Part shown: one piece after another, positions 18,444 through 29,757 of the stretch
Layout of the letters: each line of letters begins with the position of its first letter
Numbering within the stretch: position 1 is the stretch's first letter
DNA from: Helicobacter sp. 10-6591
GTDB lineage: Bacteria; Campylobacterota; Campylobacteria; Campylobacterales; Helicobacteraceae
NCBI RefSeq assembly: GCF_003288805.1
Contig: NZ_NHYK01000016.1
Span: forward strand, 1 to 39,796
Length of the DNA: 39,796 nucleotides
Direction of reading: 5' to 3'
Notes under the pieces: generated by a model
What the model saw: the letters and a program-made list of their open reading frames with translations, nothing else
Databases searched by the model: none
What the model was told of the DNA's origin: nothing
Translations under genes and position numbers: made by a program

Positions 18444-18591
18444 TATCTAAACTCCTTGAATAAAAACTCTACTTTCGGCAATAAAACTTTGGACTCTATC
18501 TAATGGATTATTAAAAGCTACTTAGAACTTATAAAGCTAGTTGGTTTATAGCCACCAAAATTACCTAAAAACTCGATATGGTTAGACCTAA
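18444..18591 (-). promoter_or_regulatory. Gap between infA and rpmJ with hairpins and possible internal promoter
   Basis: This 148-bp gap is the largest within the ribosomal locus. On the minus strand it has a TTGGT/ACCAA hairpin (about 18540-18560), a GTTAG/CTAAC hairpin near 18575-18590, and TATAAA- and TATAAG-like hexamers that could drive the alpha genes rpmJ-rpsM-rpsK-rpsD-rpoA-rplQ separately. All are pattern matches by eye. Confidence 0.3.
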
Positions 18592-18810
18592 CTATTTACC
18601 ACGATAAATTATACGACCCTTATCAAGACTATAAGGAGTAAGTTCTATCCTTACCTTGTCTCCTGACAAAATCTTAATATAGTTCATACGCATCTTGCCT
18701 GCAATTCTACAAAGCACCACATGACCATTGTCAAGCTGAACACGAAAAGTTGCATTAGGCAAGGTTTCGATAACTTTGCCATCAACCTCTAGAATATCAT
18801 CTTTTGCCAT
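18592..18810 (-). CDS. infA: Translation initiation factor IF-1
   Basis: The 72-residue OB-fold protein ([20 protein letters not shown], then [16 protein letters not shown] and IIYRGK) binds the 30S A site during initiation. It begins 8 bases after map. Confidence 0.99.
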   Translation of the reverse strand: MAKDDILEVDGKVIETLPNATFRVQLDNGHVVLCRIAGKMRMNYIKILSGDKVRIELTPYSLDKGRIIYRGK

Positions 18811-18818
18811 TTTATAGT

Positions 18819-19577
18819 CTATACCTCCGTTAGTATTTCTGCTTTACCATTAACTATAGCTACAGTATGTTCATGATGACTTCCATTAAGTCCATCAACA
18901 GACACTACCGACCATCTATCTTCGAGAATCTTTGGTTCTCCATTTTTTTGGCATATCATAGGCTCAATACAAAACACCATGCCTTCTCTGATTTTTGGTC
19001 CCTGCTTAAAATTTGGAGTTTCTAAATAATTCGGAATCTCCGGTTCCTCATGGGGACTACGTCCTATACCATGCCCACAAAAACCTTTCAAAGGAACAAA
19101 GCCACACCCCACAATATAATCACCTAAAATCTTGCTTAATTCTTTAAAATGCATATTACACCTTATAGAATCAATAGCCACCTGAAGAGCATTTTGAGAG
19201 CATTCCATGAGTTTCTTGTCAGAAGAATGAATTTCACCAACACCAAAAGTGACTGCAGCATCACCAAACCAACCACTGACTTCTACACCCACATCAATTC
19301 CGATGATATCACCGCATTTTAATCTATAATGAGTTGGCACCCCATGAATAATAACTTCATTAACAGAAATACAAGTGGTATTTGGAAATCCATACAGCCC
19401 CTTAAAAGAAGGCCTACCTCCCTGAGAAAGAATAAAATTCTCAATTAACGAATCCAACTCTAGAAGGCTTAATCCCACTTTTGCTTCTTTTTTTGCTAAT
19501 TCTAAAGCCCGAGCTACTATTGCGTTAGGAATTTTGAGAGCTTGTATATCCTTACTACTTTTAATCCCCACACTCAT
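18819..19577 (-). CDS. map: Methionine aminopeptidase, type I
   Basis: The 252-residue enzyme removes the initiator Met. The five metal ligands are visible in order: Asp in [16 protein letters not shown] (two), His in [13 protein letters not shown], Glu in VFCIEPM and Glu near the C-terminus in HHEHTVAI. The catalytic His lies in VIIHGVP. The N-terminal zinc-finger extension of some MetAPs is absent. It sits between secY and infA; adk, often found here, is missing. Confidence 0.98.
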   Translation of the reverse strand: MSVGIKSSKDIQALKIPNAIVARALELAKKEAKVGLSLLELDSLIENFILSQGGRPSFKGLYGFPNTTCISVNEVIIHGVPTHYRLKCGDIIGIDVGVEVSGWFGDAAVTFGVGEIHSSDKKLMECSQNALQVAIDSIRCNMHFKELSKILGDYIVGCGFVPLKGFCGHGIGRSPHEEPEIPNYLETPNFKQGPKIREGMVFCIEPMICQKNGEPKILEDRWSVVSVDGLNGSHHEHTVAIVNGKAEILTEV

Positions 19578-19582
19578 ACTGT

Positions 19583-20845
19583 CTATAGTCCTATAGCGTT
19601 AAGTGTTCTGTATTTATTCATATACACTTGTGCTTCAATTTTACGCATTGTATCAATTGCTACTTGAACAACAATGAGTGCCGCCGTTCCTCCAAATGCA
19701 AACTGCTGTAAACCAGTCAGCTTAATAATAATCCAAGGTAAAGTCGTAACGAGAGCAAGATATATAGAACCCCAAAAAGTCAGATTGCTTGCTACTTTAT
19801 TAAGAAAATTCACAGTATTTTCGCCAGGCCGCATGCCTGGAATAAACCCGCCTTGCCGTTTCAAGTTATCGGCAATATCTTTAGCATTAAAAGCTATAGA
19901 AGAATAAAAGTATGCAAAAAAAATAACCAATAAAAACATCAAAGCATTAAAAAGATAACCATTGGGACTCAAAATATCGGCTACATTACGAAGAATCTCA
20001 TTAGAAGAAGCCTGCAATAATGTTGATGGAAAAACTAAAATCGCGGAAGCAAAAATAGGAGGAATCACCCCACTTAAATTTATTTTAATGGGGATATAGT
20101 TCATGATGCGCTTATTTTGATTTTGCATAATAATCTTCCTCGCGTATGAAACTTGCACACGACGTTCAGAAAGCTCTACGACAATAATCACAAGAATTAT
20201 GGCAATTACGATTGTAAATAAAACTAAAAATACAACAATATTAATTTGATCAGTATTCAATAAATCAAAAATACTCCCTACAACAGACGGAATCCCAGAA
20301 ACAATACCAGCAAATATAATAAGACTGATGCCATTACCAACACCTCTTTGCGTTATCTGTTCGCCAATCCACATAAGTAACATAGTACCTGCCAACATAG
20401 AAAAAACAGTCACACACACAAAAACAGGCAATTCAATAACTACAGCACCTCTACCACCATCTTGAACACTACCAAGTCCTATGCTAACACTCACAGCTTG
20501 AATAATCGTAATAACTATAGTTGCATAACGAATAATCTGCATATATTTCTGCATACCATCGCGTTCTTTTTTCATTTTCGCAAGTGCAGGAAAAGTTGCA
20601 GAGAGTAATTCCATAATTATTGAAGCAGTAATATAAGGCATAATACCCAAGGAGATAATACTAAAACGCTCTACGGCATTGCCACTGAACATATTAAACA
20701 AACCTAAGACGCCATCAGAATACTGACTTACAATACTCTTAATAACAGTAACATCAACACCAGGGGTAGTAATATGGGCCAAAATTCTATAAGCAAATAA
20801 AAATGCTAAAGTAATGAATATCTTACCTAGAATTACTTTACTCAT
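19583..20845 (-). CDS. secY: Preprotein translocase subunit SecY
   Basis: The 420-residue channel protein has about ten hydrophobic segments and the family blocks [39 protein letters not shown] and the cytoplasmic loop [19 protein letters not shown]. It overlaps rplO by four bases (ATGA). Confidence 0.99.
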   Translation of the reverse strand: MSKVILGKIFITLAFLFAYRILAHITTPGVDVTVIKSIVSQYSDGVLGLFNMFSGNAVERFSIISLGIMPYITASIIMELLSATFPALAKMKKERDGMQKYMQIIRYATIVITIIQAVSVSIGLGSVQDGGRGAVVIELPVFVCVTVFSMLAGTMLLMWIGEQITQRGVGNGISLIIFAGIVSGIPSVVGSIFDLLNTDQINIVVFLVLFTIVIAIILVIIVVELSERRVQVSYARKIIMQNQNKRIMNYIPIKINLSGVIPPIFASAILVFPSTLLQASSNEILRNVADILSPNGYLFNALMFLLVIFFAYFYSSIAFNAKDIADNLKRQGGFIPGMRPGENTVNFLNKVASNLTFWGSIYLALVTTLPWIIIKLTGLQQFAFGGTAALIVVQVAIDTMRKIEAQVYMNKYRTLNAIGL

Positions 20846-21246
20846 TTAGTACTTCCACTAACTCTCACTGCTTCGTCTTTGATCTTTGTAATAAGCTCAT
20901 TTGCTTTTGTACCAATAATTTTGACTTCTTTTGTATAAAGAGGGATACTGAAATGTTCACGTAAAATATCTATAGTAATATCATTGAGATCAAATATTTT
21001 TTTTGCTTTATCAACATTAATCACATAAGGTTTAGAGACTTTTGAGCGAAAACCAACCTTTGGTAATCTTCTTTGTAATGGTTGCTGTCCACCTTCAAAA
21101 CCTCGTTTCGCTTTATATCCTGTACGAGCAGTTTGACCCTTGCCACCCCTGGTAGACGTTTTACCCATGCCACTGCCTTGACCACGACCAACCCTCTTTA
21201 TTTTCTTTACGCTACCCTTTGCTGGTTTAAGTTTTTCCAATGCCAT
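20842..21246 (-). CDS. rplO: 50S ribosomal protein L15
   Basis: The 134-residue protein has the Gly-rich, basic N-terminus [19 protein letters not shown] and [18 protein letters not shown]. It follows rpsE after 11 bases; rpmD (L30), which lies between these genes in many bacteria, is absent. Confidence 0.99.
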   Translation of the reverse strand: MALEKLKPAKGSVKKIKRVGRGQGSGMGKTSTRGGKGQTARTGYKAKRGFEGGQQPLQRRLPKVGFRSKVSKPYVINVDKAKKIFDLNDITIDILREHFSIPLYTKEVKIIGTKANELITKIKDEAVRVSGSTK

Positions 21247-21257
21247 CAGATCATTCC

Positions 21258-21698
21258 TTATACTTTTATTTTAGAAAGAGCATAGACGGTTGCCCGAACA
21301 ATATTGTAAGGATTATTTGAACCAAGTGATTTTGTTAAAATATCTCTAATTCCAGCAAGTTCTATAACCGACCGGGCTGAACCACCCGCTATGACACCTG
21401 TTCCTTCGCTAGCAGGTTTTAAAAGGATTCTACTAGCATTGTACTTATACTCAATATCATGACCAATGGTTGTCCCTTTAATATTAATTTTTACAATATT
21501 CTTAAATGCATCATCAATAGCTTTTTTAATTGCGTCTGGAACTTCTTTAGCCTTACCTAAACCAAAACCAATCAATCCATTTTTATTACCCACGACTACA
21601 AGTGCATTAAATCTAAACCGACGACCACCTTTTACAACTTTTGTTACTCTACCAATATTCACAACTACTTCACTAAACTCTTCTTTATTAATTTCCAT
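21258..21698 (-). CDS. rpsE: 30S ribosomal protein S5
   Basis: The 146-residue protein has the double-stranded RNA-binding segment [35 protein letters not shown], and the C-terminal domain with [20 protein letters not shown]5 acts in decoding accuracy and in binding the mRNA entry channel. Confidence 0.99.
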   Translation of the reverse strand: MEINKEEFSEVVVNIGRVTKVVKGGRRFRFNALVVVGNKNGLIGFGLGKAKEVPDAIKKAIDDAFKNIVKINIKGTTIGHDIEYKYNASRILLKPASEGTGVIAGGSARSVIELAGIRDILTKSLGSNNPYNIVRATVYALSKIKV

Positions 21699-21714
21699 GT
21701 AACTTCCCCTATAA

Positions 21715-22071
21715 TTACAATACTATGCCATTTTCTCGTAAAGTATTTGCAAAAGCTGCAACCACCCCATGATACAAGTAGCCATTCCTATCAAAAACTA
21801 TTTTAGAGATATTTGCTTGTCTCAATTTTACAGCAAAATCTTGAGCGATCTTTTTAATATCTTCTTTATTGTTGCCAATCCCTAATTTCTTTCCATCACT
21901 TACAATTAATGTTCTTGATTCCACATCATTAATGGCTTGGGCATAAAAATAACGATTCGAACGGAATATACTAACTCTAGGCACATTGACTGTACCGTAT
22001 ACCTTATCTTTATTTCTTAGTTTACGTTTAATACGCAAAGTCTTTCTCTTTTTTTGTATATTTTCTCTCAT
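21715..22071 (-). CDS. rplR: 50S ribosomal protein L18
   Basis: L18 binds 5S rRNA. I choose ATG 22071 (118 residues, [19 protein letters not shown]), the normal length; AAGG lies 7 bases upstream. A GTG at 22077 would be only one base from that site. The C-terminal [20 protein letters not shown] is typical. Confidence 0.98.
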   Translation of the reverse strand: MRENIQKKRKTLRIKRKLRNKDKVYGTVNVPRVSIFRSNRYFYAQAINDVESRTLIVSDGKKLGIGNNKEDIKKIAQDFAVKLRQANISKIVFDRNGYLYHGVVAAFANTLRENGIVL

Positions 22072-22080
22072 TCCCACACC

Positions 22081-22617
22081 TTACTTCTTCGATGTCTTAC
22101 CAGTCTTACGAATAATAACTTCATCGCTATACTTAACACCTTTCCCTTTATATGGTTCAGGCGGTCTAAACCTTCTTATTTCAGCGGCTATCTGTCCTAC
22201 TTGTTGTTTATCACTGCCTTTTATAGTGATAATATTTTTGTCGACAGTTATTTCAATACCATTCGGAATAGGATATATGATAGGATGAGAAAATCCGAGA
22301 GCAAGTTCAAGGTTTCTACCATTAATACTTGCCTTGTAACCAACGCCATTAACCTCAAGATTTTTTACGAAACCCTCTTTTAGTCCGATGACAATATTAT
22401 TGGTTAATGCTCTGTAAGTTCCCCAATAAGCTCGAGACTGTGGTTCATCATCATTTTTTTCGACATATACATATCCATCTTTTATTTTAATACCCACACG
22501 ACCAAATGTTTCTAATTCTCGACTCTGTCTAGAGGTTTTAAAAAGAATCTTAGTCCCGTCTAAAGTAACTTCAACAGCATCAGGAATATTAATAGGTTTT
22601 TTTCCAATTCTTGACAT
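22081..22617 (-). CDS. rplF: 50S ribosomal protein L6
   Basis: The 178-residue protein has two L6 repeats. It starts [17 protein letters not shown] and carries the C-terminal signature [16 protein letters not shown]. It lies near the GTPase-associated region of the large subunit. Confidence 0.99.
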   Translation of the reverse strand: MSRIGKKPINIPDAVEVTLDGTKILFKTSRQSRELETFGRVGIKIKDGYVYVEKNDDEPQSRAYWGTYRALTNNIVIGLKEGFVKNLEVNGVGYKASINGRNLELALGFSHPIIYPIPNGIEITVDKNIITIKGSDKQQVGQIAAEIRRFRPPEPYKGKGVKYSDEVIIRKTGKTSKK

Positions 22618-22626
22618 ATAACCTCC

Positions 22627-23022
22627 TTACCATATACTACAAAGCACTTCACCACCAGTATTAGCTCTATAAGCTTCATCATTCGCGATTACACCCTTAT
22701 TTGTACTAACAACAATAGTGCCATAACCATTTTTAAATTTCTTTAATCCACTATATCCAACATAAACACGTCTACCAGGAGTACTAATACGTTTTATTTC
22801 ATTAATTACACTTACTCCATTATCATCATATTCAAGTTGCACACTAATAAACTGTTTATTGCTTTTGTCAACTATCTTATAATCTCGAATAAATCCTTTT
22901 TTCTTAAATATCTCCAAGATCGAAACAACAATATTCGCGTAATGCAAAACTGTAGACTCCAAGCGCCTCATAGAGGCATTACGAATCCTCGTAAGAGAAT
23001 CTGCAATAATATCGTTCACCAT
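22627..23022 (-). CDS. rpsH: 30S ribosomal protein S8
   Basis: 131 residues starting [18 protein letters not shown], with the C-terminal [20 protein letters not shown] containing the conserved STxxG motif. S8 binds the central domain of 16S rRNA and is the spc-operon repressor in E. coli. Confidence 0.99.
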   Translation of the reverse strand: MVNDIIADSLTRIRNASMRRLESTVLHYANIVVSILEIFKKKGFIRDYKIVDKSNKQFISVQLEYDDNGVSVINEIKRISTPGRRVYVGYSGLKKFKNGYGTIVVSTNKGVIANDEAYRANTGGEVLCSIW

Positions 23023-23041
23023 AATTTACTCCTTAAAAGTA

Positions 23042-23227
23042 TCACCAACTTGCTTTCCTAAGACCTGGTATTAAGCCCTGATTACCCATATTACGTAAAC
23101 ACACACGACATAAACCAAAATCCCTATATACAGAGTGTGGTCTGCCACAAACCTGACACCTTGTATATGATCTGACATTAAATTTTACTTTTTTCTGCAT
23201 CTTTACCATCATAGATTTTTTTGCCAT
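23042..23227 (-). CDS. rpsZ: 30S ribosomal protein S14, zinc-binding (type Z)
   Basis: At 61 residues it is the short S14 form. Two CxxC pairs ([11 protein letters not shown] and CRVCLRNMG) bind zinc. It ends in [11 protein letters not shown]. It begins 1 base before rplE ends in the spc order rplE-rpsZ-rpsH. Confidence 0.98.
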   Translation of the reverse strand: MAKKSMMVKMQKKVKFNVRSYTRCQVCGRPHSVYRDFGLCRVCLRNMGNQGLIPGLRKASW

Positions 23228-23228
23228 A

Positions 23229-23774
23229 TCACTTTCCTTTTACAAAAGGCATACCAAATAACTGGAGCAATTCGAAAGCCTCTTTATCACTATTTGTGGA
23301 AGTTACAATCGTAATATTCATACCATGGATAACCATAATATTGTCGTATACAACCTCAGGAAACATAAGTTGCTCATTTAAGCCAAAACTATAATTTCCC
23401 CTCCCATCAAAACCATTATGTCTAATACCCCTAAAATCTTTAACTCTTGGTAAAGCAACTACAATAAGTTTTTCTAGAAAATTATACATCATGTTACTAC
23501 GAAGTGTAACTTTTACTCCCATTGGCATACCTTCACGCATTTTGAAGCCAGCAACAGATTTTTTAGCCTTTGTAATTATAGCCTTCTGTCCGGCAATAAG
23601 CGAAACAGTATCAGCAATATTTTGCATAACTTTTGCATCTTTAGCATATTCACCAGCACCGACACTAATAACTATTTTTTCTAACTTTGGAACAAGCATA
23701 CGATTAGTAATCGATAACTTCTCTTGTAAATTTTGCAAAATTTCTTCTTTGTATTTTCTTCGAAGTGCAAACAT
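23229..23774 (-). CDS. rplE: 50S ribosomal protein L5
   Basis: L5 binds 5S rRNA and contacts the P-site tRNA. ATG 23774 overlaps the rplX stop by one base (TGATG) with AAGGAG 7 bases upstream, giving 181 residues. A GTG one codon earlier is possible. [19 protein letters not shown] and [19 protein letters not shown] are the family signatures. Confidence 0.98.
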   Translation of the reverse strand: MFALRRKYKEEILQNLQEKLSITNRMLVPKLEKIVISVGAGEYAKDAKVMQNIADTVSLIAGQKAIITKAKKSVAGFKMREGMPMGVKVTLRSNMMYNFLEKLIVVALPRVKDFRGIRHNGFDGRGNYSFGLNEQLMFPEVVYDNIMVIHGMNITIVTSTNSDKEAFELLQLFGMPFVKGK

Positions 23775-24010
23775 CACTTATCTCCTTCTACTTTCACAAC
23801 ATTAGAGATATGTATCGGCATTTCTAATGTAACAAATCCACCTGTAGGATTCTTATCGCTAGGTTTGATTGCTTTTTTGACAATTCTTAAACCTTCAATA
23901 GTGACCTGAGCTTTTTTAGGAAATACTCTCAATATTTTCCCACGCTTACCCTTATCATCACCGGCAATAACCTTTACCATATCACCTTTTTTGATCTTAT
24001 ACTTTACCAC
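23774..24010 (-). CDS. rplX: 50S ribosomal protein L24
   Basis: A 78-residue KOW-domain protein ([20 protein letters not shown]). It starts with GTG at 24010, one base overlapping the rplN stop, with GGAGG 7 bases upstream. It is one of the assembly initiators of the 50S subunit. Confidence 0.98.
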   Translation of the reverse strand: MVKYKIKKGDMVKVIAGDDKGKRGKILRVFPKKAQVTIEGLRIVKKAIKPSDKNPTGGFVTLEMPIHISNVVKVEGDK

Positions 24011-24378
24011 TACAACACCTCCGGAGCTAAGGATACAATTTTCATAAAATTGGCGTATCTAACTTCTCTACTCACTGGACCAAAAATTCTTGTACCTACA
24101 GGCTCTCTTTTTGCATCAAGTAAAACGGCTGCATTTTCATCAAAACGCACTAAAGAACCATTTTCTCTATGAATTTCTTTTTTAGTGCGTACCACCACTG
24201 CCTTTACTACCTGTCCCCTTTTTATTTTAGCATTTGGTATAGCCTTTTTTACAGATGCAACAATAATATCACCTACACCTGCATAGCGCCTATGGCTTCC
24301 ACCAAGCACTTTAATACACATAATCTCCTTGGCGCCACTATTATCAGCCACATTTAACCTTGTAAAACTCTGAATCAT
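24010..24378 (-). CDS. rplN: 50S ribosomal protein L14
   Basis: 122 residues, starting [19 protein letters not shown] and containing [18 protein letters not shown] and [11 protein letters not shown]14 forms an intersubunit bridge. It overlaps rpsQ by four bases. Confidence 0.99.
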   Translation of the reverse strand: MIQSFTRLNVADNSGAKEIMCIKVLGGSHRRYAGVGDIIVASVKKAIPNAKIKRGQVVKAVVVRTKKEIHRENGSLVRFDENAAVLLDAKREPVGTRIFGPVSREVRYANFMKIVSLAPEVL

Positions 24379-24641
24379 AGGCTAACTCCTTTAGTAATAA
24401 CTTCCCTTAGGACAAACGCTTTCCTTTTTGAAATAGGTCTACACTCTATCGCACTAATAAAATCACCTATTTTGCCTCTATTCTGTTCGTCGTGTATTAT
24501 ATATTTTTTAAAACGTTTAACTATTTTTCTGTATCGCTGATGCACAACTTTCCTCTCCACAAAGATAACAATACTTTTGTCATCAATTTTATTTACAATA
24601 TAACCCTGAATCGTTCTTTTGTGTGCTTGTTTCTCATTCAT
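24375..24641 (-). CDS. rpsQ: 30S ribosomal protein S17
   Basis: ATG 24641 (88 residues, [16 protein letters not shown]) has AAGGA 6 bases upstream and begins right after the rpmC stop. A longer frame to 24659 would overlap rpm[17 protein letters not shown] and the C-terminal [13 protein letters not shown] identify S17. Confidence 0.97.
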   Translation of the reverse strand: MNEKQAHKRTIQGYIVNKIDDKSIVIFVERKVVHQRYRKIVKRFKKYIIHDEQNRGKIGDFISAIECRPISKRKAFVLREVITKGVSL

Positions 24642-24642
24642 T

Positions 24643-24831
24643 CTATATCCTTTTAGCATTCAATGCAGTATTAATCTTGGCAATATCTTTCCGCACAACA
24701 GACAACTCACTTACATTTGTTAATTGCATAGTTTTAAGTTTCAATTTCATTTGAAATAACAATAATTTCTTCTCACGTAATAATTTTTGTAATTCGACAA
24801 CATCTTTATCTTGTAATTCAATATATTTCAT
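24643..24831 (-). CDS. rpmC: 50S ribosomal protein L29
   Basis: 62 residues from ATG 24831 ([18 protein letters not shown]), the usual Helicobacter-type N-terminus. An ATG at 24837 is also in frame. Both overlap the end of rplP. The two long helices and [12 protein letters not shown] match L29, the docking site for SRP and trigger factor at the exit tunnel. Confidence 0.96.
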   Translation of the reverse strand: MKYIELQDKDVVELQKLLREKKLLLFQMKLKLKTMQLTNVSELSVVRKDIAKINTALNAKRI

Positions 24832-25243
24832 TCTCATTCTCGCTAGTTATAATTTTTGTCTTAAAGGACAATTTACTTTGAGCTAACGCTAATGCTTCAC
24901 GAGCAAGCTCTTCCTCAATACCTATCATTTCATAAATAATACGACCCGGTTTAATATTCATAACCCATTTCTCAACACTACCCTTACCTTTACCCATCCT
25001 TACTTCGAGTGGTTTAGCAGTTAATGGCTTATCTGGGAATACCCGGATCCATACTTTACCTGCTCTTTTTATATGTCTTGTCATCGCAATACGAGCAGAC
25101 TCTATTTGCTTAGAATCTATACGCCCATGCTCTAATGCTTTAAGACCAAAATCTCCAAAAGCCAAACTTGCACCCTTAAAAGACTTGCCCCTATTTCTAC
25201 CTTTCATTTGTTTTCTATATTTTGTTTTCTTTGGCACCAGCAT
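24818..25243 (-). CDS. rplP: 50S ribosomal protein L16
   Basis: 141 residues starting [19 protein letters not shown], with [20 protein letters not shown] and [12 protein letters not shown]16 organises the A-site region of the peptidyl transferase centre. Confidence 0.99.
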   Translation of the reverse strand: MLVPKKTKYRKQMKGRNRGKSFKGASLAFGDFGLKALEHGRIDSKQIESARIAMTRHIKRAGKVWIRVFPDKPLTAKPLEVRMGKGKGSVEKWVMNIKPGRIIYEMIGIEEELAREALALAQSKLSFKTKIITSENENEIY

Positions 25244-25246
25244 ATT

Positions 25247-25987
25247 TCACTGCCTCCCTCTTCTTTGTCGACTTCTATTTTCTATCTGTCTATTCTCATT
25301 CAAATAAGACTCTCGCTTATCACGTTCACGCTTAAATTCATACTCTTGTATGATACCTTTTTGTAAAACTTCTCCCTTAAAAATCCACACTTTCACACCA
25401 ATAATTCCGTAAGTAGTCATAGCTTCAGCAAAACCATAATCTATTTTTGCTCGCAATGTATGAAGTGGGACTCTACCTTCCATATACCATTCTGTACGTG
25501 CCATTTCAGCTCCAGCTAATCTCCCAGAAACTTTAATTTTAATACCCTTAGCGCCATTTTTTAAAGCAGTTTGCATAACTTTTTTCATAGCACGGCGAAA
25601 AGATACACGCTTTTCAAGTTGTGTAGCGATATTCTCCGCTCCAAGCTGTGCATTTGTTTGTGGTCTTTTAACCTCTTTAATATTAATCGCGACATCTTTC
25701 CGTATAATTTTTTTAAGTAACTCTTTATGTTTATCGATATCTGCACCTTTCTTCCCGATAATGAGTCCTGGCTTTGAAGCGACAACAGTTACACGTATTT
25801 TATGCGCTGCACGCTCAATCATAATTTCACTTACGCCTGCATAATACATTTCTCTCTTCAAAAACTCACGAATTTTATGATCTTCCAAAATATTAAAAGG
25901 GGCATATTGTGTAGAAGGAAACCAACGTGAAAACCAATTCTTATTTATCCCTAATCTCAAACCTATTGGATTAACTTTTTGACCCAT
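25247..25987 (-). CDS. rpsC: 30S ribosomal protein S3
   Basis: ATG 25987 (246 residues) gives the universal [18 protein letters not shown]; the frame extends four codons further. The KH domain has [18 protein letters not shown], and the C-terminal domain has [25 protein letters not shown]. The tail is Arg/Glu-rich (RKRESYLN to RQRRGRQ). Confidence 0.98.
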   Translation of the reverse strand: MGQKVNPIGLRLGINKNWFSRWFPSTQYAPFNILEDHKIREFLKREMYYAGVSEIMIERAAHKIRVTVVASKPGLIIGKKGADIDKHKELLKKIIRKDVAINIKEVKRPQTNAQLGAENIATQLEKRVSFRRAMKKVMQTALKNGAKGIKIKVSGRLAGAEMARTEWYMEGRVPLHTLRAKIDYGFAEAMTTYGIIGVKVWIFKGEVLQKGIIQEYEFKRERDKRESYLNENRQIENRSRQRRGRQ

Positions 25988-26040
25988 TATCATCCTCACA
26001 TTCTTTATTTGAATTCATACCCAACCAAACCATAATGTAC

Positions 26041-26391
26041 TCAATGTCCCGATTTTAATTCTAAATTAGAATTTCTCTTATCGTCTACTTGCACATGAAT
26101 ATGTGAAGTTGGCTTCCTTATAGGTGTTGCGCGCCCTTTTGCTCTAGGAGTAAATCTCTTTAACACGGGACCTGCATCTACGCGACAAGAAAGCACAACA
26201 ACATCTTTAGCTTCATAACCACCATTTGCAACAGCTGAGGCTATTACTTTTCCTATCACCTTTGCTGTTTTATTTGGTGTAAATTCTAAACTAGCCAACG
26301 CTAACTCTGCATTCATACCCTGAATTTCCCTGGCGATCAAACGCGCCTTAATTGGAGAAAGCCTCGCATATCGTAACAACGCCTTACTCAT
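26041..26391 (-). CDS. rplV: 50S ribosomal protein L22
   Basis: The 116-residue protein starts [19 protein letters not shown]. The beta hairpin that lines the exit tunnel, where macrolide resistance changes occur, is [20 protein letters not shown] 53-bp gap separates it from rpsC. Confidence 0.98.
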   Translation of the reverse strand: MSKALLRYARLSPIKARLIAREIQGMNAELALASLEFTPNKTAKVIGKVIASAVANGGYEAKDVVVLSCRVDAGPVLKRFTPRAKGRATPIRKPTSHIHVQVDDKRNSNLELKSGH

Positions 26392-26405
26392 GAATACCCC
26401 TTTAA

Positions 26406-26687
26406 TTATTTACCAATTTTCTTTTGGACATTACCCTTATGTCCTTTAAATGTCCTTGTAGGAGCAAATTCTCCAAGCTTGTATCCTACGTGATTTTCAG
26501 TGATATAGACAGGAACGAATGCACGTCCATTATGTACATTAAAAGTTAATCCAATCATATCAGGAAGAATCGTACTTCTTCTTGACCATGTTTTAATGGG
26601 CTTACGATCCTTGGAATGCTTAATTTGCAAAACTTTCTTCAACAAAGACTGATCGATAAATGGACCTTTTTTAATAGATCTTGACAT
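26406..26687 (-). CDS. rpsS: 30S ribosomal protein S19
   Basis: 93 residues: [36 protein letters not shown] and [11 protein letters not shown]-type sequence ([16 protein letters not shown]). S19 forms a complex with S13 in the 30S head. Confidence 0.99.
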   Translation of the reverse strand: MSRSIKKGPFIDQSLLKKVLQIKHSKDRKPIKTWSRRSTILPDMIGLTFNVHNGRAFVPVYITENHVGYKLGEFAPTRTFKGHKGNVQKKIGK

Positions 26688-26696
26688 TAGAATCCC

Positions 26697-27521
26697 CTAT
26701 CTTTTTCTTGAAATAATAAGTCTATCACTCGTTTTTTTCTTGCGAGTCTTAAAACCCTTAGCTGGAATACCCCAAGGTGAAACAGGATGACCACTTGAAC
26801 CAGTTTTACCTTCCCCACCACCATGTGGATGATCTACCGGATTCATAGCACTTCCACGAGTTTGCGGTCTAATACCCCTATAACGATTTCTGCCGGCTTT
26901 ACCAATCGAAATATTAATAAAATCCTCATTGCCTACTATTCCAATAGTAGCCATACATTCCTCTAAAACATAACGCATCTCACCACTAGGCATTCTTAAA
27001 ATAACATACTTATCTTCGCGACCCATAATTTGAGCACTTGCACCAGCACTTCTAGCAATCTGACCACCAGCACCTGGATACATTTCAATATTATGAACCA
27101 CTGTTCCTATAGGTATAGCCTTCAGTTTCATTGAAAAACCCGTTTTGATATCTAAGCTATCCTCAGCAGCCACAACAACATCACCAATCTTTAACCCCGA
27201 TGGTTGCAAAATGTAACGCTTCTCACCGTCTGGATAATAAACAAGTGCAATACGGCAATTCCTATAAGGATCGTACTCTGTCGTCACTATCCTACCCCTA
27301 ATACCAAACTTATTACGTTTGAAATCAATGATACGGTATAACTTTCTGGCACCACCTTGTTTGTGACGACTCGTAATTCGACCATTATTATTACGCCCGG
27401 AATGCACAGGAAGCCTAAGTAACAAACTTTTAACAGTAGGTTTTGTAGTAATATCTGCTGAGCTTAACCCGCTCATAAATCTCCTACTATGCGTATAAGG
27501 TTTATAAGTTTTAATTGCCAT
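26697..27521 (-). CDS. rplB: 50S ribosomal protein L2
   Basis: The 274-residue protein carries the signature [14 protein letters not shown] with the conserved His near the peptidyl transferase centre. The N-terminal OB fold includes [16 protein letters not shown]. It lies between rplW and rpsS as in the canonical S10 operon. Confidence 0.99.
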   Translation of the reverse strand: MAIKTYKPYTHSRRFMSGLSSADITTKPTVKSLLLRLPVHSGRNNNGRITSRHKQGGARKLYRIIDFKRNKFGIRGRIVTTEYDPYRNCRIALVYYPDGEKRYILQPSGLKIGDVVVAAEDSLDIKTGFSMKLKAIPIGTVVHNIEMYPGAGGQIARSAGASAQIMGREDKYVILRMPSGEMRYVLEECMATIGIVGNEDFINISIGKAGRNRYRGIRPQTRGSAMNPVDHPHGGGEGKTGSSGHPVSPWGIPAKGFKTRKKKTSDRLIISRKR

Positions 27522-27534
27522 AATTTACAACTCC

Positions 27535-27819
27535 TCAATTGACTAAAAAAGTATCAAACTTCACACTTTCTGGAATCTTGATATAAAACTTTTTGTTATT
27601 TGTTCGCTTACCCTCTTTACCCCTAAATTTCTTTATCTTGCCAGGCTGTCTCAGGGAATTGATTTTTATAGGCAAAAAACCAAAATATTGAATAAAAAGT
27701 CTTTTAAGCTGATTTTTAGTCATATGATCTGCAGTCTGCACAACAATAATTCCAGCTTCTTGATAAGCGAGAGATTTCTCAGTGTACAGAATTGCCTTAA
27801 TATCTGCTATATCCGCCAT
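27535..27819 (-). CDS. rplW: 50S ribosomal protein L23
   Basis: 94 residues. [23 protein letters not shown]-type N-terminus (only the parts LYTEKS and [12 protein letters not shown] are diagnostic) and [16 protein letters not shown]23 is a docking site for trigger factor and SRP at the tunnel exit. Confidence 0.96.
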   Translation of the reverse strand: MADIADIKAILYTEKSLAYQEAGIIVVQTADHMTKNQLKRLFIQYFGFLPIKINSLRQPGKIKKFRGKEGKRTNNKKFYIKIPESVKFDTFLVN

Positions 27820-27851
27820 AATATACCCCCTTATTTATAAGCTACAAATTC

Positions 27852-28475
27852 TCATTTATGATTTGAAATTCTAAAAATGTCATTGAACGCAGATTTTTCG
27901 ATCACAACACATGAATATGCAGTTATTAAGTAAGCATTAAGTTCACATAAATCAACAATACAACACTGATCGAGATTACGGTAAGCCAACAAGGTTTTTT
28001 CATCATTCACAAACCCAACAAGAAGTGCATTTTTTGCAGATAAGTTTTTAAATTTACCATATGCATCACGTGTTTTTCCACTTTCTACAGCAATAGAATC
28101 TACTACAAATAACTTACCAAGTTGAGCTTTTTGGATTAACGCGTATTCCAAAGCAAGACGTTTTTGTTTTTTATTAACCTTAACAATATAATTCCTCTTG
28201 CTTGGTCCATGTGCTACACCACCACCCACAAACACGGGGGACGTCATACTCCCTGCTCTAGCTCGTCCACCACCTTTTTGTGCCCAAGGTTTCTTACCTC
28301 CACCACTAACTTGACCACGATTTTTTGCATGCGCACTATTTACGCGTAATGAACAAAGATATGACTTCACATAAATATACAAATTATGTTCACTAACTCT
28401 AGCATAACCACTAGGTAGAAGCATCTCACTATCATCGCACTCAAAATTCTTATCCAAAACAATTGCTTTATTCAT
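27852..28475 (-). CDS. rplD: 50S ribosomal protein L4
   Basis: 207 residues. The tunnel-lining loop is seen as [18 protein letters not shown] followed by [13 protein letters not shown]. In E. coli L4 also represses the S10 operon through its leader; the long leader upstream of rpsJ here leaves that possible. Confidence 0.98.
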   Translation of the reverse strand: MNKAIVLDKNFECDDSEMLLPSGYARVSEHNLYIYVKSYLCSLRVNSAHAKNRGQVSGGGKKPWAQKGGGRARAGSMTSPVFVGGGVAHGPSKRNYIVKVNKKQKRLALEYALIQKAQLGKLFVVDSIAVESGKTRDAYGKFKNLSAKNALLVGFVNDEKTLLAYRNLDQCCIVDLCELNAYLITAYSCVVIEKSAFNDIFRISNHK

Positions 28476-28510
28476 GTTTAAATTAACCTCAAAATATGAT
28501 TTATCTCTAC

Positions 28511-29095
28511 TTAATCTATAATCCTAATTATACCGAATGCCCCATTATAACCAGGAACAGAACCCTTCACAACTAAAATATTGCTGTCTCGATCAAAAGA
28601 AAAAATGCCATTTATGGCACTCACCTGGTCGTTACCATATTGTCCAGCCATCTTTTTGCCAGGCTGAACGCGACCTGGCCATTCACGATTACCAATAGAA
28701 CCCACTCTCCTATGAAATCTACTTCCATGTGCAGCAGGACCGCCTTGAAAACCCCATCTCTTTACAGCCCCACTAAAACCACGACCTTTTGTATTAAAAA
28801 TCGTTTTTACACGCTTTGCTTCTGCGAGAACATCCAACTTCACATCACCCACCACAGCATTACGAAATTGCAATGTGAGAAATTTATTAAACTCTTTACT
28901 TAGACCATACTTCTTTTGGATTCCCAAAATACTTTTATTTTGTATTTTTCCTTTTGGATAGGCCACAAATACCCTAGTATTATCATCAAGTATTTCGCAT
29001 ATCTTCATATTTATGACACGCAAAAGAGTGACTGCCTTGCTTGTTGCACCTACCGTACGACTCATACCTATTTTTTCAACAATAAATTCCATCAT
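28511..29095 (-). CDS. rplC: 50S ribosomal protein L3
   Basis: 194 residues with [30 protein letters not shown] and [21 protein letters not shown], which reach the peptidyl transferase centre. ATG 29095 has AAGGA 8 bases upstream; a second ATG follows directly. Confidence 0.99.
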   Translation of the reverse strand: MMEFIVEKIGMSRTVGATSKAVTLLRVINMKICEILDDNTRVFVAYPKGKIQNKSILGIQKKYGLSKEFNKFLTLQFRNAVVGDVKLDVLAEAKRVKTIFNTKGRGFSGAVKRWGFQGGPAAHGSRFHRRVGSIGNREWPGRVQPGKKMAGQYGNDQVSAINGIFSFDRDSNILVVKGSVPGYNGAFGIIRIID

Positions 29096-29125
29096 CTAAA
29101 AAATCCTTAAACATCTCTCTGTATA

Positions 29126-29437
29126 TTATTTACTCATAGACGTAACTTCTACATCTATTTCAGGCGCTAAATCAAGCTTCATCAAGCTATCTACAGTATC
29201 AGGAGTAGCAGATATAATATCAATTATACGATGGTGAATTCTAATTTCAAATTGTTCCCGAGAATCCTTATTGACGTGAGGAGACCTAAGGACAGTATAA
29301 CGACGCTTCCTGGTTGGCAAAGGTACAGGCCCTCTAATTTCACTCCCTGTACGCTTTACAGCTTCAACGATAGCACCTACAGAACGATCCAGAACTCTAT
29401 GATCGTAAGCTTTCAATTTCAATCTTATCTTTTCCAT
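29126..29437 (-). CDS. rpsJ: 30S ribosomal protein S10
   Basis: ATG 29437 gives 103 residues starting [19 protein letters not shown], the standard length. A TTG at 29452 would add five residues. [19 protein letters not shown] is the family core. First gene of the ribosomal run and also the NusA/NusB antitermination partner. The leader upstream is long (see the 29438-30209 entry). Confidence 0.98.
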   Translation of the reverse strand: MEKIRLKLKAYDHRVLDRSVGAIVEAVKRTGSEIRGPVPLPTRKRRYTVLRSPHVNKDSREQFEIRIHHRIIDIISATPDTVDSLMKLDLAPEIDVEVTSMSK

Positions 29438-29751
29438 ATCCTCACTCAACACTCCCTTCTTAAAAAATTAAGCAACTACATAAGTTATGAATACCTTGAA
29501 ACTATCAAAGCGTCATTTTGTTACTCTTTAGACGAACACTGTCAAAATCCTGAAAACCCACACGGACGCAACACTTCTTACTTCCTTCGCCACAAAATCT
29601 AGAAATACTGCCTCAGATCTCATGTTTGAAGAATTTTTGAAACTTTACACCAATCTCCTAAACACACCCTAGAGAATACTAAAAAACTCCAGGTTATGGT
29701 ATATTAACTCGCAATAACGTATTTTCGAAACCCTGATGTTAACTTTAGAAA

Positions 29752-29757
29752 ATTATA
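29752..29757 (-). promoter_or_regulatory. Candidate -10 box for the ribosomal operon
   Basis: A consensus TATAAT on the minus strand. Transcription from it would give a leader of about 300 bases before rpsJ. Another minus-strand TATAAT lies at 30025-30030 and would give a leader near 580 bases. Neither has a clear -35, as usual in Helicobacter; the choice between them is open. Confidence 0.4.

Noticed and set aside
29528-29623. 31-codon minus-strand ORF upstream of rpsJ as a leader peptide
   Set aside because: It has no ribosome binding site, no codon bias towards one amino acid and no overlap with a terminator-like hairpin.
29532-29669. 46-codon open run on the plus strand in the rpsJ-hsrA gap as a decayed gene
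   Set aside because: The length is within reach of chance, the flanking stops are dense and I recognise no family.
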